Shown here piece by piece: positions 1-7,872 of a DNA stretch of 33,143 bases. The stretch lies in NCBI GenBank assembly GCA_027347985.1, contig DAIEQH010000004.1, positions 1 through 33,143 of the forward strand. Reading direction: 5' to 3'. A program made the position numbers and the translations under genes. Numbering within the stretch: position 1 is the first letter of the stretch; each line of letters begins with the position of its first letter. Under the pieces are notes generated by a model, which searched no databases, was not told the DNA's origin, and saw nothing but the letters and a program-made list of their open reading frames with translations. The stretch comes from Candidatus Nomurabacteria bacterium (GTDB lineage Bacteria; Patescibacteriota; Minisyncoccia; Phycocordibacterales; UBA9973).

Positions 1-2
1 TT

Positions 3-1652
3 ACTCAAAACGGAATTGTACAAGACCAAGATTCAATTGAAAACACTAACAAAGAAGAAGACAAACCAAAACAAAAAAAAGAAGAAATAAAAAAAATAAA
101 AGATGAAGATGAAGAATTAGAATTTAAAAAGCTAAAGCCTAGAGCCTATGGCCTAACGCCTAGTTACATCCCTCCCCCACTTTCTCTCCTTGAGGAAGAC
201 CAAGGCAAACCAAATACTGGAGACATCAAGGCTAATGCAAATATTATCAAACGCACACTCGCAAACTTCGGTATTGAAGTTGAAATGGATGAAATAACTG
301 TCGGACCGACGGTCACACGTTATGCATTGAAACCAGCTGAAGGAGTGAAACTCTCACGCATCGTCGGATTGCAAAATGACTTGGCTCTTTCTTTAGCTGC
401 ACATCCTATCCGCATTGAAGCACCTATCCCTGGTAAATCACTCGTCGGTATTGAGATTCCAAACAAATCAAAATCAATCGTTGGGCTCGCAACAATGCTT
501 TCAGATAGCAAGTTTCAAAACTCTCAAAAACCTCTCACTATGGCGCTCGGTCGCGAGATAACAGGCAAAGCACTCTTTGGGAACCTCGCCAAAATGCCTC
601 ATTGTCTTGTGGCAGGAACGACAGGCTCTGGAAAGTCCGTCACCATTCACTCTATGATTACTTCCCTCTTATATAGAAATGGACCTGATGATTTAAAGTT
701 TATTTTGATAGATCCAAAACGTGTAGAGCTCACCCTTTACAACAATATTCCTCATCTGCTCACTCCTGTCATCACAGAAGCAAAGAAAACCATTTTAGCC
801 TTAAAATGGGCTGCTAAAGAAATGGATCGCCGTTACGACATATTGGAAGCAGAATCTGTACGAGATATTGAGTCTTATCATGCGAATATCTGGGGAAAAC
901 ACCCCCACCCCAACCTCCCCCTTGGTAAGGGGGAGGAGCAAGGAGGGGGTCCTGATCGTTTGCCATACATTGTCATCATCATAGACGAGCTCGCAGATAT
1001 CATGAGCGCCTACCCTAGAGAGCTTGAGTCTGCTATCGTTCGTCTCGCACAAATGTCTCGTGCTGTCGGTATACATTTGATACTTTCCACTCAACGCCCT
1101 GAAGTGAATGTCATCACCGGACTCATTAAGGCAAACATCCCTGCTCGTGTCGCTTTGAAAGTTTCTTCACAAATAGATTCACGTACGATACTTGATGCTG
1201 GTGGAGCAGAAAAACTTTTGGGCGCCGGAGATATGCTCTATTCATCGGGAGATGCACAGCCAGAACGTTTACAATGTGCATTCATTTCTGAAAAAGAAGT
1301 CAAAAGTGTCGTTAAATATCTCATCGATACTTATAAAGATGAAGTCTCTGATGAAATATCTTTGACCACGGGCTCTATCTCAGCTGATAAAAGTATTTTT
1401 GAAAGTACTCTCGAAGATGATGCGAGTGATGACGATGATGAAATGTATGAGGAAGCAAGGCAGTGCGTGATAGAAGCTGGAAAAGCATCTACTTCATATC
1501 TACAAAGAAAATTGAAATTGGGATATGCTCGTGCTGCAAGACTCATGGACAAGCTCGAAGAACGCGGAGTCATCAGTGCGGGCGACGGCGCAAAGCCAAG
1601 AGAAGTTTTAGAAAAAATCGAGCATACGGAAAGTGGAGAGAATGTATTATAA
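3..1652 (+). CDS. ftsK: DNA translocase FtsK/SpoIIIE, C-terminal part (5' end outside window)
   Basis: Frame is open from nt 3, upstream of the ORF-track start at 285. Walker A GTTGSGKS, Walker B YIVIIIDELADIM, STQRPEVNVITGLIKANIPARVA, and C-terminal winged-helix gamma-like domain. Confidence 0.95.
   Translation, partial: TQNGIVQDQDSIENTNKEEDKPKQKKEEIKKIKDEDEELEFKKLKPRAYGLTPSYIPPPLSLLEEDQGKPNTGDIKANANIIKRTLANFGIEVEMDEITVGPTVTRYALKPAEGVKLSRIVGLQNDLALSLAAHPIRIEAPIPGKSLVGIEIPNKSKSIVGLATMLSDSKFQNSQKPLTMALGREITGKALFGNLAKMPHCLVAGTTGSGKSVTIHSMITSLLYRNGPDDLKFILIDPKRVELTLYNNIPHLLTPVITEAKKTILALKWAAKEMDRRYDILEAESVRDIESYHANIWGKHPHPNLPLGKGEEQGGGPDRLPYIVIIIDELADIMSAYPRELESAIVRLAQMSRAVGIHLILSTQRPEVNVITGLIKANIPARVALKVSSQIDSRTILDAGGAEKLLGAGDMLYSSGDAQPERLQCAFISEKEVKSVVKYLIDTYKDEVSDEISLTTGSISADKSIFESTLEDDASDDDDEMYEEARQCVIEAGKASTSYLQRKLKLGYARAARLMDKLEERGVISAGDGAKPREVLEKIEHTESGENVL
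131..163. repeat. Degenerate heptamer repeat in the ftsK linker
   Basis: GCTAAA GCCTAGA GCCTATG GCCTAAC GCCTAG; encodes LKPRAYGLTP. Confidence 0.55.
901..950. repeat. G/C-rich coding palindrome in ftsK (DUF559-associated family)
   Basis: ACCCCCACCCCAACCTCCCCCTTGGTAAGGGGGAGGAGCAAGGAGGGGGT; encodes HPHPNLPLGKGEEQGGG. Confidence 0.9.
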
Positions 1653-1763
1653 AAATTAAAAAATGATATTTTTGCCGGTACGGAAATTTTGAAGCTTAAA
1701 ATTTCCTGAAGTTTTCGCTCCGTCGAGCTCAAAACCCCTTAAAAACATCATTTTCTAATTTTT
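1651..1763. repeat. ~113-bp element copy 1, 23-bp terminal inverted repeats
   Basis: AAAAATTAAAAAATGATATTTTT ... AAAAACATCATTTTCTAATTTTT; core GGTACGGAAATTTTGAAGCTTAAAATTTCCTGAAG shared with copy 2. Confidence 0.9.
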
Positions 1764-1774
1764 ATTCATAAATT

Positions 1775-2128
1775 ATGAAAACAGATGCAAAAAAAATATT
1801 AAAAATAGCTGGCTTGTCGGCTTTTTTGCTTTTCATTATTATTTACGCTTTCTTTAGAACCAAAGATGTGGTGCTCGGTGTAAAAATAACAGACGTGAAC
1901 ATAGTAGACGGAGCAAAAGTGACGGACAATATTCAAAAAATAACGGGAAATGCTAGAAATGCTGTGAATTTGACCTTAAATGGCAGGCCAATATCAATAG
2001 ACCAGAGAGGAAATTTTGACGAGACAATTATCCTCCTTCCGGGGTATAATATAGTGGACATTTATGCCAAAGATGAATTTGGCAATAGTGATGAGAAAAA
2101 TTATAAATTAATGTTAGAAAAAAACTAG
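1775..2128 (+). CDS. Membrane-anchored small protein with Ig-like/Glucodextranase_B-like domain
   Basis: One N-terminal TM helix (IAGLSAFLLFIIIYAFF) followed by a beta-rich ITGNARNAVNLTLNGRPISID..GNF motif. Confidence 0.6.
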   Translation: MKTDAKKILKIAGLSAFLLFIIIYAFFRTKDVVLGVKITDVNIVDGAKVTDNIQKITGNARNAVNLTLNGRPISIDQRGNFDETIILLPGYNIVDIYAKDEFGNSDEKNYKLMLEKN

Positions 2129-2233
2129 AAAATGATATTTTTGTCGGTACGGATTTTTTGAAGCTTAAAAAAGTCCTGAAGTTGCCTCGCCGTCGCTCGG
2201 CAAACCCCTTAAAAACATCATTTTCCAGTTTTT
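2120..2233. repeat. ~114-bp element copy 2, 23-bp terminal inverted repeats
   Basis: AAAAACTAGAAAATGATATTTTT ... AAAAACATCATTTTCCAGTTTTT; core GGTACGGATTTTTTGAAGCTTAAAAAAGTCCTGAAG. Confidence 0.9.
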
Positions 2234-2243
2234 AAAGTAAAAT

Positions 2244-3284
2244 ATGAAAAAAGCAAAAGAAAAAAAAGCAGATAAAACGATGGGGGTATCAATGCTTGAT
2301 GATACATTGAAAGCGATACAAGCAAAATTTGGAGAAGGCTCCATTATGAAATTTGGTGACTCACCGAAAGTAGATGTGAATGTCATCCCGACGGGGTCTA
2401 TCGGGCTAGATATGGCGCTCGGCGTCGGAGGAATTCCTCGTGGAAGAATTATTGAAATATTCGGACCTGAATCTTCAGGTAAGACTACCCTTTCCCTACA
2501 CATCGTGGCTGAAGCACAAAAGTTGGGAGGCGTTTGCGCATACATAGATGCTGAACATGCGATGGACCCTGACTATACAAAAAAACTCGGAGTAAATATT
2601 GATAACTTGCTCATCTCGCAACCAGATACAGGAGAACAAGCACTTGAAATAGTGGAATCTCTCGTCCGCACGGGGAAAATTGATGTCATCGTCGTAGACT
2701 CTGTCGCTGCCCTCACACCAAAAGATGAAATTGAGGGAGACATGGGAGCATATCATGTCGGTAAACAAGCAAGACTAATGTCGCAAGCACTTCGAAAACT
2801 CACCGCCATCGTCGCTAGAAGTAAAACTGTCGTCATCTTCATAAACCAAATCAGAATGCAGATAGGTGTGATGTTTGGCAATCCTGAAACCACCCCAGGA
2901 GGCAAGGCTCTTAAATTTTACACCTCTGTTCGCCTTGATATTCGTAAAATTGCTCAAATTAAAAAAGGTGAAGACATTGTCGGAAGCCGAACACGTGTGA
3001 AAGTGGTGAAAAATAAAGTGGCTGCGCCTTTCAAACAAACAGAATTTGATATCATTTATAATGAAGGAATCTCAAAAGAAGGAGAAATTATCGCATTGGG
3101 AGAGAAATTCAAAATTGTAGAGAAAACTGGAAATTCATATTTCTATATACCAACTGGAGAAAAAGCAGAGAAAGTAAAACTCGGCGTTGGTTATGATTCC
3201 ACTCGCACATTCTTGAAAGAAAACAAAAAAATAGCAGAGCAAATCTTGAAAGAAATCCGCAAAAAGTTTACAGAAGAAGCCTAA
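2244..3284 (+). CDS. recA: Recombinase RecA
   Basis: [13 protein letters not shown] Walker [47 protein letters not shown]. Confidence 0.98.
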   Translation: MKKAKEKKADKTMGVSMLDDTLKAIQAKFGEGSIMKFGDSPKVDVNVIPTGSIGLDMALGVGGIPRGRIIEIFGPESSGKTTLSLHIVAEAQKLGGVCAYIDAEHAMDPDYTKKLGVNIDNLLISQPDTGEQALEIVESLVRTGKIDVIVVDSVAALTPKDEIEGDMGAYHVGKQARLMSQALRKLTAIVARSKTVVIFINQIRMQIGVMFGNPETTPGGKALKFYTSVRLDIRKIAQIKKGEDIVGSRTRVKVVKNKVAAPFKQTEFDIIYNEGISKEGEIIALGEKFKIVEKTGNSYFYIPTGEKAEKVKLGVGYDSTRTFLKENKKIAEQILKEIRKKFTEEA

Positions 3285-3316
3285 AAACTTGTCAACCTGC
3301 CAGGTCGACAAGTTTT
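3285..3316. repeat. RAYT1-associated palindrome, copy 1 (abuts recA stop and ends the Nudix ORF)
   Basis: AAAACTTGTCAACCTGCCAGGTCGACAAGTTTT; 27-bp core identical in three copies. Confidence 0.95.
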
Positions 3317-3809
3317 ATCCTAGCCTCTTCTAAAAAAACTATATCTCTAGGAACAATATAATCTCTTCCCTCCACACTGCGTGCCTTACATTCAGTTAAG
3401 ATATTTAGTGCTTCATTAAAAGATACCCAAACTTGTTCAAAGCCATTTTCTTTTTCACTGTCTGTAAAATTAAATACTCCTTTTTCCCCTATAACCTTTG
3501 CCAAATAACAATATGAGGTCTGTTTAAGATTAAAAATCTTTCTATATTCAACAATAGAGCCAATTTCTGTTATAATTTCAACATTACAACCTATCTCTTC
3601 TAAACATTCTCTTTTTAGAGCATCTATTTTATTTTCGGTACCTTCTATACCCCCCCTGGCAGTTTATAATAATCTTCCCTAGAAACATAGAGAAGAGCGA
3701 CATTTTTATCTTCATCAAAAACAACTGCGCGTCCTGCTTCACGTGTGGAATAATTTTTTACTTCTTCCTCAGAAACATTTTCTGGATTTATTAATTTAAG
3801 CTGTCTCAT
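3292..3809 (-). pseudogene. Nudix hydrolase, frameshifted at a G7 tract (3650-3656)
   Basis: ATG at 3809 gives MRQLKLINPENVSEEEVKNYSTREAGRAVVFDEDKNVALLYVSREDYYKLPGG then V-stop. Adding one G restores GGGIEGTENKIDALKRECLEEIGC, a full Nudix box, joined to ORF 3292-3504. Confidence 0.8.
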
Positions 3810-3822
3810 AAAAAAATCCTTT

Positions 3823-3851
3823 TACTTGTCAACCTGCCAGGTCGACAAGTT
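3823..3851. repeat. RAYT1-associated palindrome, copy 2 (contains the RAYT1 stop codon)
   Basis: ACTTGTCAACCTGCCAGGTCGACAAGT. Confidence 0.95.
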
Positions 3852-4476
3852 TATCATATTCTCTTTCTTTAAAGAATCCACCAAGTTCCTTTAAATAATC
3901 CTCAGGTGTAATATCAAAATTTTCATAAAATAAATCCTCATTAATAATTCTTGAAAATTCTGAAGTATTTTTATTGAAGTAATCTCTAAAACTGGACCAT
4001 TTATAATTCTTTAAAAATTCTAATTTTTTATTCTCGGTAAAATCACTTTTTTTTATTAGATCAAAAATATTTAAGTCTATGTAAAAAGGTATATACAAAA
4101 AGTGTCTATTATTTGTTATCTGAATAATGCGTGCTGAATTTTGAAATAAATATCCACTTGCTTCTCTTTTTATGTTTATATATTTTGTAAATGAATTGCC
4201 GAGTCTTTTTACAAATTCTAGAACTCCACCATCAACTTTTTCGTATAAAAGAAGATGATAATGATTTGGCAACAAAGTCCATTTTAAAATTTCAACTATT
4301 TTATCTTGTTCAGGAAAAGAGTCTACTGATTTTCTGTGTGAATTTATTCTTAAACTTTCACCTTTATTATTCAAACGATATAAATTTAGAACAAATCTAA
4401 AATAATCAGAGTCATTATCAAAAATTTTCTCCTTTCTTACTCCCCTATTACAAATATGATAAATATCTCCAACCAT
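3829..4476 (-). CDS. REP-associated tyrosine transposase (Y1_Tnp / RAYT, HUH endonuclease)
   Basis: YHICNRGVRKEKIF N-terminus, HUH motif LPNHYHLLL, SFTKYINIKREASGYLFQ catalytic-Tyr region. Confidence 0.88.
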   Translation of the reverse strand: MVGDIYHICNRGVRKEKIFDNDSDYFRFVLNLYRLNNKGESLRINSHRKSVDSFPEQDKIVEILKWTLLPNHYHLLLYEKVDGGVLEFVKRLGNSFTKYINIKREASGYLFQNSARIIQITNNRHFLYIPFYIDLNIFDLIKKSDFTENKKLEFLKNYKWSSFRDYFNKNTSEFSRIINEDLFYENFDITPEDYLKELGGFFKEREYDKLVDLAG

Positions 4477-4501
4477 ATTTTATATTTTCTCAAAACACAC
4501 C

Positions 4502-4532
4502 AAACTTGTCAACCTGCCAGGTCGACAAGTTT
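4502..4532. repeat. RAYT1-associated palindrome, copy 3 (between RAYT1 start and efp stop)
   Basis: AAACTTGTCAACCTGCCAGGTCGACAAGTTT. Confidence 0.95.
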
Positions 4533-5103
4533 AAACACGCTCTACGTATTCTCCTGTTTCTGTATTGATACGGATGACGTCTCCTTCTTCTATAAACATC
4601 GGAGCGTTTAGGGTAGTACCATTTTCTAATGTAATTATTTTGTTACCACTCTTGGAAGTATCTCCCCTGACAGCCGGAGGTGCTTCTTTCACTTTGAATT
4701 CCATTTTGATAGGCAAAGTTATCTTGATTGTTTTTTCTTCACCATCATTATCCCAGACGAGAGCGACGACATTGCCATTCTCTTTAAAGAATTTCCCTGC
4801 ATCACCGACTAGAGCAGAATCTAATTCAAATCTATTTTTCGGATTATCTATATCACAAAACCAATATTCACCTCTGTTGTGATACAAAAATTTAACTTCT
4901 CGTTTTTCTATATCTGCTTCATCTGCTGTATCAGAAACATGGAAAGTGGCAGCTATAGTTTTGCCAGAAATTAAACTTTTTAACTTCACCTGATTTTGAG
5001 GTTTTCTCTGTTGGGTTCTCGCCACATGAGACTCTACCACCTCACAAGGTTCATCGTTATAGATAATAATTTTCTTTTCTCTTATTTCGTTATATTGAAG
5101 CAT
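4531..5103 (-). CDS. efp: Elongation factor P
   Basis: KKIIIYNDEPCEVVESHVARTQQRKPQNQVKLKSLISGKTIAATF and C-terminal OB domain ending DVIRINTETGEYVERV. Confidence 0.93.
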   Translation of the reverse strand: MLQYNEIREKKIIIYNDEPCEVVESHVARTQQRKPQNQVKLKSLISGKTIAATFHVSDTADEADIEKREVKFLYHNRGEYWFCDIDNPKNRFELDSALVGDAGKFFKENGNVVALVWDNDGEEKTIKITLPIKMEFKVKEAPPAVRGDTSKSGNKIITLENGTTLNAPMFIEEGDVIRINTETGEYVERV

Positions 5104-5157
5104 GTTTTCTATACTCCCAAATCAAATTAGGGAATTTTGTTACAATAATAATTGAAC

Positions 5158-5358
5158 TTATTTAGCGACAAATGGAAGTAGCCCCATAAATCGAGCGTGT
5201 TTGATGGCACTAGCGAGAGCGCGTTGATTTTTCATCGTCACGCCTGTACGCTTGTGATTCATGATCTTACCATTTGGATTTAGAAACTTTTTTAGAATTT
5301 CTATATCTTTATAGTCGATGTATTTTATATTGTTTGCTGAAAAATAATCTTGTTTCAT
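5158..5358 (-). CDS. rpsR: 30S ribosomal protein S18
   Basis: IDYKDIEILKKFLNPNGKIMNHKRTGVTMKNQRALASAIKHARFMGLLPFV. Confidence 0.95.
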   Translation of the reverse strand: MKQDYFSANNIKYIDYKDIEILKKFLNPNGKIMNHKRTGVTMKNQRALASAIKHARFMGLLPFVAK

Positions 5359-5474
5359 CCCGTTAGAAGTAGGTCGTGGTCTTATTTTTATAAAACCTAA
5401 TCTACTATTTTTTATATTTAATAATAATTTTTATATTTCCCGTTAATTCACTACGACCGCGACTTCTAACGGGA
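5358..5474. repeat. Inverted-repeat-bounded intergenic element (ssb-rpsR), arms TCCCGTTAGAAGT / ACTTCTAACGGGA
   Basis: 13-bp perfect terminal arms, with further GGTCGT/ACGACC pairing inside. Confidence 0.75.
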
Positions 5475-5484
5475 TTTCATTCCA

Positions 5485-5937
5485 TTAAAATGGTATGTCT
5501 TCTGGGTTAATATCTTCCTCTGGATATTCTATGGTATCTATTTCTTCAGGGCCTTTTCCTGCTGCTTTTTTAGGTTCACTATCGTTAGAACCTCCTACAC
5601 TACTTCCACTTTTAGGTCCGAATTGAGTACGATCTGCAACTATCTCCGTACGATACTTTTTTTCTCCACTTGTTTTATCATCCCAGCTTCTTGTCTGCAT
5701 TCTTCCCTCAACCAAGATGGAGCTCCCCTTTTTCATATATTGAGCGACTGTCTCTGCTTGGCGTCCAAAAACAACAACATTGTGATAATCGGTAGATTCT
5801 TGGCGTGCATTGTTTTTGTCTTTCCAGACACGATTGGTAGCTAATGAAAAACTACAAACCTTAATACCTGAGGGCAACGAACGAAGTTCTGGATCGCGAG
5901 TAAGATTTCCTATTACAATTGCTTTATTTAAGTACAT
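5485..5937 (-). CDS. ssb: Single-stranded DNA-binding protein
   Basis: MYLNKAIVIGNLTRDPELRSLPSGIKVCSFSLATNR, C-terminal acidic tip EDIPF. Confidence 0.96.
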   Translation of the reverse strand: MYLNKAIVIGNLTRDPELRSLPSGIKVCSFSLATNRVWKDKNNARQESTDYHNVVVFGRQAETVAQYMKKGSSILVEGRMQTRSWDDKTSGEKKYRTEIVADRTQFGPKSGSSVGGSNDSEPKKAAGKGPEEIDTIEYPEEDINPEDIPF

Positions 5938-5962
5938 ATATTTTTTAAATTAATACTAATAA

Positions 5963-6448
5963 TTAAGCGACCATAGCATCTATCTCTTTGTCTATCTCCT
6001 TTTCGTCTATAGGAGCGACATTTTCATTTTCTCCCTCTTTTTTGGCAGAAAATATTTTTTTCCTAGAATCTTTGTGAACAAATCTTTTAGCAGCGATAGT
6101 ATTCTCTCTAACTGTTTTTAAGATTAAAAATCTTAAAAAGTTAGGATCTAAATCGAGTTTCTTTTTCAATTCCAAAACTTTTTCCGGATTTATTTCAAAT
6201 TTAACCCAACCAAAAAATGCCGAATTAAATTTACTTCGTACGTTTTGAGTAACCTTCGACATTGTGTAAGCGAGAGTAATCATTTTAGGCATTTCGTCTG
6301 AAATGATTTCACCACCTAGAGAAACGACGAGGTCTTTCAAGTTGCCATAAAGGGCAGGTATTCCCTCTTCAGGAATAGTAGGCAACAAAAGATAGCCCAC
6401 CTCATAGATACGAGAGTTTATTTCTACATCCTCATTTGTGTCTTCCAT
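5963..6448 (-). CDS. rpsF: 30S ribosomal protein S6
   Basis: YEVGYLLLPTIPEEGI..FGWVKFEINPEKVLELKKKLDLDPNFLRFLILKT; operon order rpsF-ssb-rpsR. Confidence 0.92.
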   Translation of the reverse strand: MEDTNEDVEINSRIYEVGYLLLPTIPEEGIPALYGNLKDLVVSLGGEIISDEMPKMITLAYTMSKVTQNVRSKFNSAFFGWVKFEINPEKVLELKKKLDLDPNFLRFLILKTVRENTIAAKRFVHKDSRKKIFSAKKEGENENVAPIDEKEIDKEIDAMVA

Positions 6449-6479
6449 ACTATAAATATTTTAATTATTTTTTAATAAA

Positions 6480-6528
6480 TCTCATTATGGACCTTTGTGA
6501 ACTGGTTTCAATGCCAGCTCAAATGAGA
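6480..6528 (-). promoter_or_regulatory. Candidate structured rpsF leader (two-stem hairpin)
   Basis: Outer TCTCATT/AATGAGA and inner TGAGCTGG-CATTGAAA-CCAGTTCA (minus strand), asymmetric internal loop, just upstream of rpsF. Confidence 0.35.
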
Positions 6529-6553
6529 CTCAAACATAGTAGCAATTTTTCAT

Positions 6554-7420
6554 CTAAATGTCAAAAAGCTTTTTAGCATTTAGAACAATCGCTTCTACCA
6601 CATCAAGCTCTGGAAGACCTTTTATTTCAGCAATTTTTTTTACAATTTCTTTAACGTAAACGGGCTCATTACGCTTACCACGATGTGGCACTGGTGCTAC
6701 GTATGGAGAATCTGTATCTGCTAATATCATATCAAGCGGTGTTTCTCGTATTACACTTTCATAATCACAAATTTCTATCTTGGGAGGAAATGTTATCGGT
6801 CCGGCAAAAGAAACAAGAATGCCTATTTCTATAAATCTTTTCATGTCTTCAATACTACCTGCAAAAAAATGAGACACTCCTTTTACTTTTGAATATTTTT
6901 TTAATAATTCATAAACATCAAAATAAGCATTCCTCGTTTTGTCTTTCGGGTTATTACGAATATGAAGCATCAAGGGTAAATTTGATTCATTTGCAAGTTC
7001 TATTTGTTCTATAAAAGCTTTTCTCTGCTTTTCTATCGATTCCTCGTCCATATGAAAATAATCCAAGCCACATTCTCCTATACCGACTACTTTACCTTGT
7101 TTTATAAGTTCTCTATATTTTTCTTTATCAAAAATTTCTCCACGGGAAGTAAATTCTTTTCCTTCATCACCAAGTTCATTTTTGTCATGGTGAGAAGCAC
7201 TTGTATGTATAGGATGAAGACCAATCGTAGCAAAGACGCCTTCTTTAAATTCATTTGTCATCTCTACTGCTTTCTTGGAAGTATCTATCTGCGTACCAAC
7301 ATTTATTACCCAAATATCATCGTTTAAAGTACGATGGAGAACAGTATTTCTGTCTTCATCAAAAGCTTTGAAGTTTATATGACTATGTATATCTATGTAT
7401 TTAGGCATTTTATAATTCAA
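6554..7420 (-). CDS. TatD family metal-dependent hydrolase (probable start at ~7408, MPKYIDIHSH)
   Basis: IDIHSHINF, ATIGLHPIH, GIGECGLDYF, LPLMLHIRN, GVSHFFAG, LADTDSPYVAP. Confidence 0.93.
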   Translation of the reverse strand: MNYKMPKYIDIHSHINFKAFDEDRNTVLHRTLNDDIWVINVGTQIDTSKKAVEMTNEFKEGVFATIGLHPIHTSASHHDKNELGDEGKEFTSRGEIFDKEKYRELIKQGKVVGIGECGLDYFHMDEESIEKQRKAFIEQIELANESNLPLMLHIRNNPKDKTRNAYFDVYELLKKYSKVKGVSHFFAGSIEDMKRFIEIGILVSFAGPITFPPKIEICDYESVIRETPLDMILADTDSPYVAPVPHRGKRNEPVYVKEIVKKIAEIKGLPELDVVEAIVLNAKKLFDI

Positions 7421-7821
7421 GACCCCCTCCTCTCCTCCCCCTTAGTAAGGGGGAGGTTGGGTAGGGGTAACTTTAACTTGCTAAAAATCTTTTGGATAAC
7501 TCCATCTATGTTAATATTTATTTCTGTATTTGTAAAACGTAAAACATTTATATCTAAACCTCTAAAATAATCAGTTCGGATTTTATCATATTCTTTGTTT
7601 TCTTTTTTAGAATGTTCTTTACCGTCAATCTCAATTACTAATTTTTTTTCAGGACAATAAAAGTCAGCAATATATCCTCCAATACTATGCTGTCTTCTAA
7701 ATTTAAAACCTAACTGCTCACGACGCAAACGTGTCCATAACAAAACTTCTTGTGGAGTTTGATTGTATCTAAGATCTATACGTCTCTCTTTTAATTTTAA
7801 AATGTTATATACAACGGTCAT
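7417..7821 (-). CDS. DUF559 / endonuclease-like protein (PD-(D/E)XK-like)
   Basis: RYNQTPQEVLLWTRLRREQLGFKFRRQHSIGGYIADFYCPEKKLVIEIDGKEH..; C-terminal LPLPNLPLTKGEERRGS is encoded by a palindromic repeat. Confidence 0.88.
   Translation of the reverse strand: MTVVYNILKLKERRIDLRYNQTPQEVLLWTRLRREQLGFKFRRQHSIGGYIADFYCPEKKLVIEIDGKEHSKKENKEYDKIRTDYFRGLDINVLRFTNTEININIDGVIQKIFSKLKLPLPNLPLTKGEERRGS
7421..7468. repeat. G/C-rich palindrome forming the DUF559 3' end
   Basis: ACCCCCTCCTCTCCTCCCCCTTAGTAAGGGGGAGGTTGGGTAGGGGT; encodes LPLPNLPLTKGEERRGS. Confidence 0.92.
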
Positions 7822-7829
7822 TGTATTTT

Positions 7830-7868
7830 ACCCCTCCCCCTTACTAAGGGGGAGGTTGGGTAGGGGTC
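7830..7868. repeat. G/C-rich palindrome upstream of DUF559
   Basis: ACCCCTCCCCCTTACTAAGGGGGAGGTTGGGTAGGGGTC. Confidence 0.92.
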
Positions 7869-7872
7869 TAAA

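Noticed and set aside
801-1094. Antisense ORF opposite ftsK, and similar short ORFs overlapping confident genes on the opposite strand (e.g. 1331-1732, 2496-2768, 22076-22600, 9631-9897)
   Set aside because: They lie inside well-conserved genes on the other strand and show no recognisable domains; treated as spurious.
1463-1666. Alternative-frame 67-aa ORF overlapping the ftsK 3' end
   Set aside because: Basic low-complexity product entirely inside ftsK; no independent support.
6116-6140. TTTTTAAGATT-AAA-AATCTTAAAAA palindrome in rpsF
   Set aside because: AT-only sequence coding for the normally conserved S6 segment FLRFLILKT; likely chance, not an insertion.
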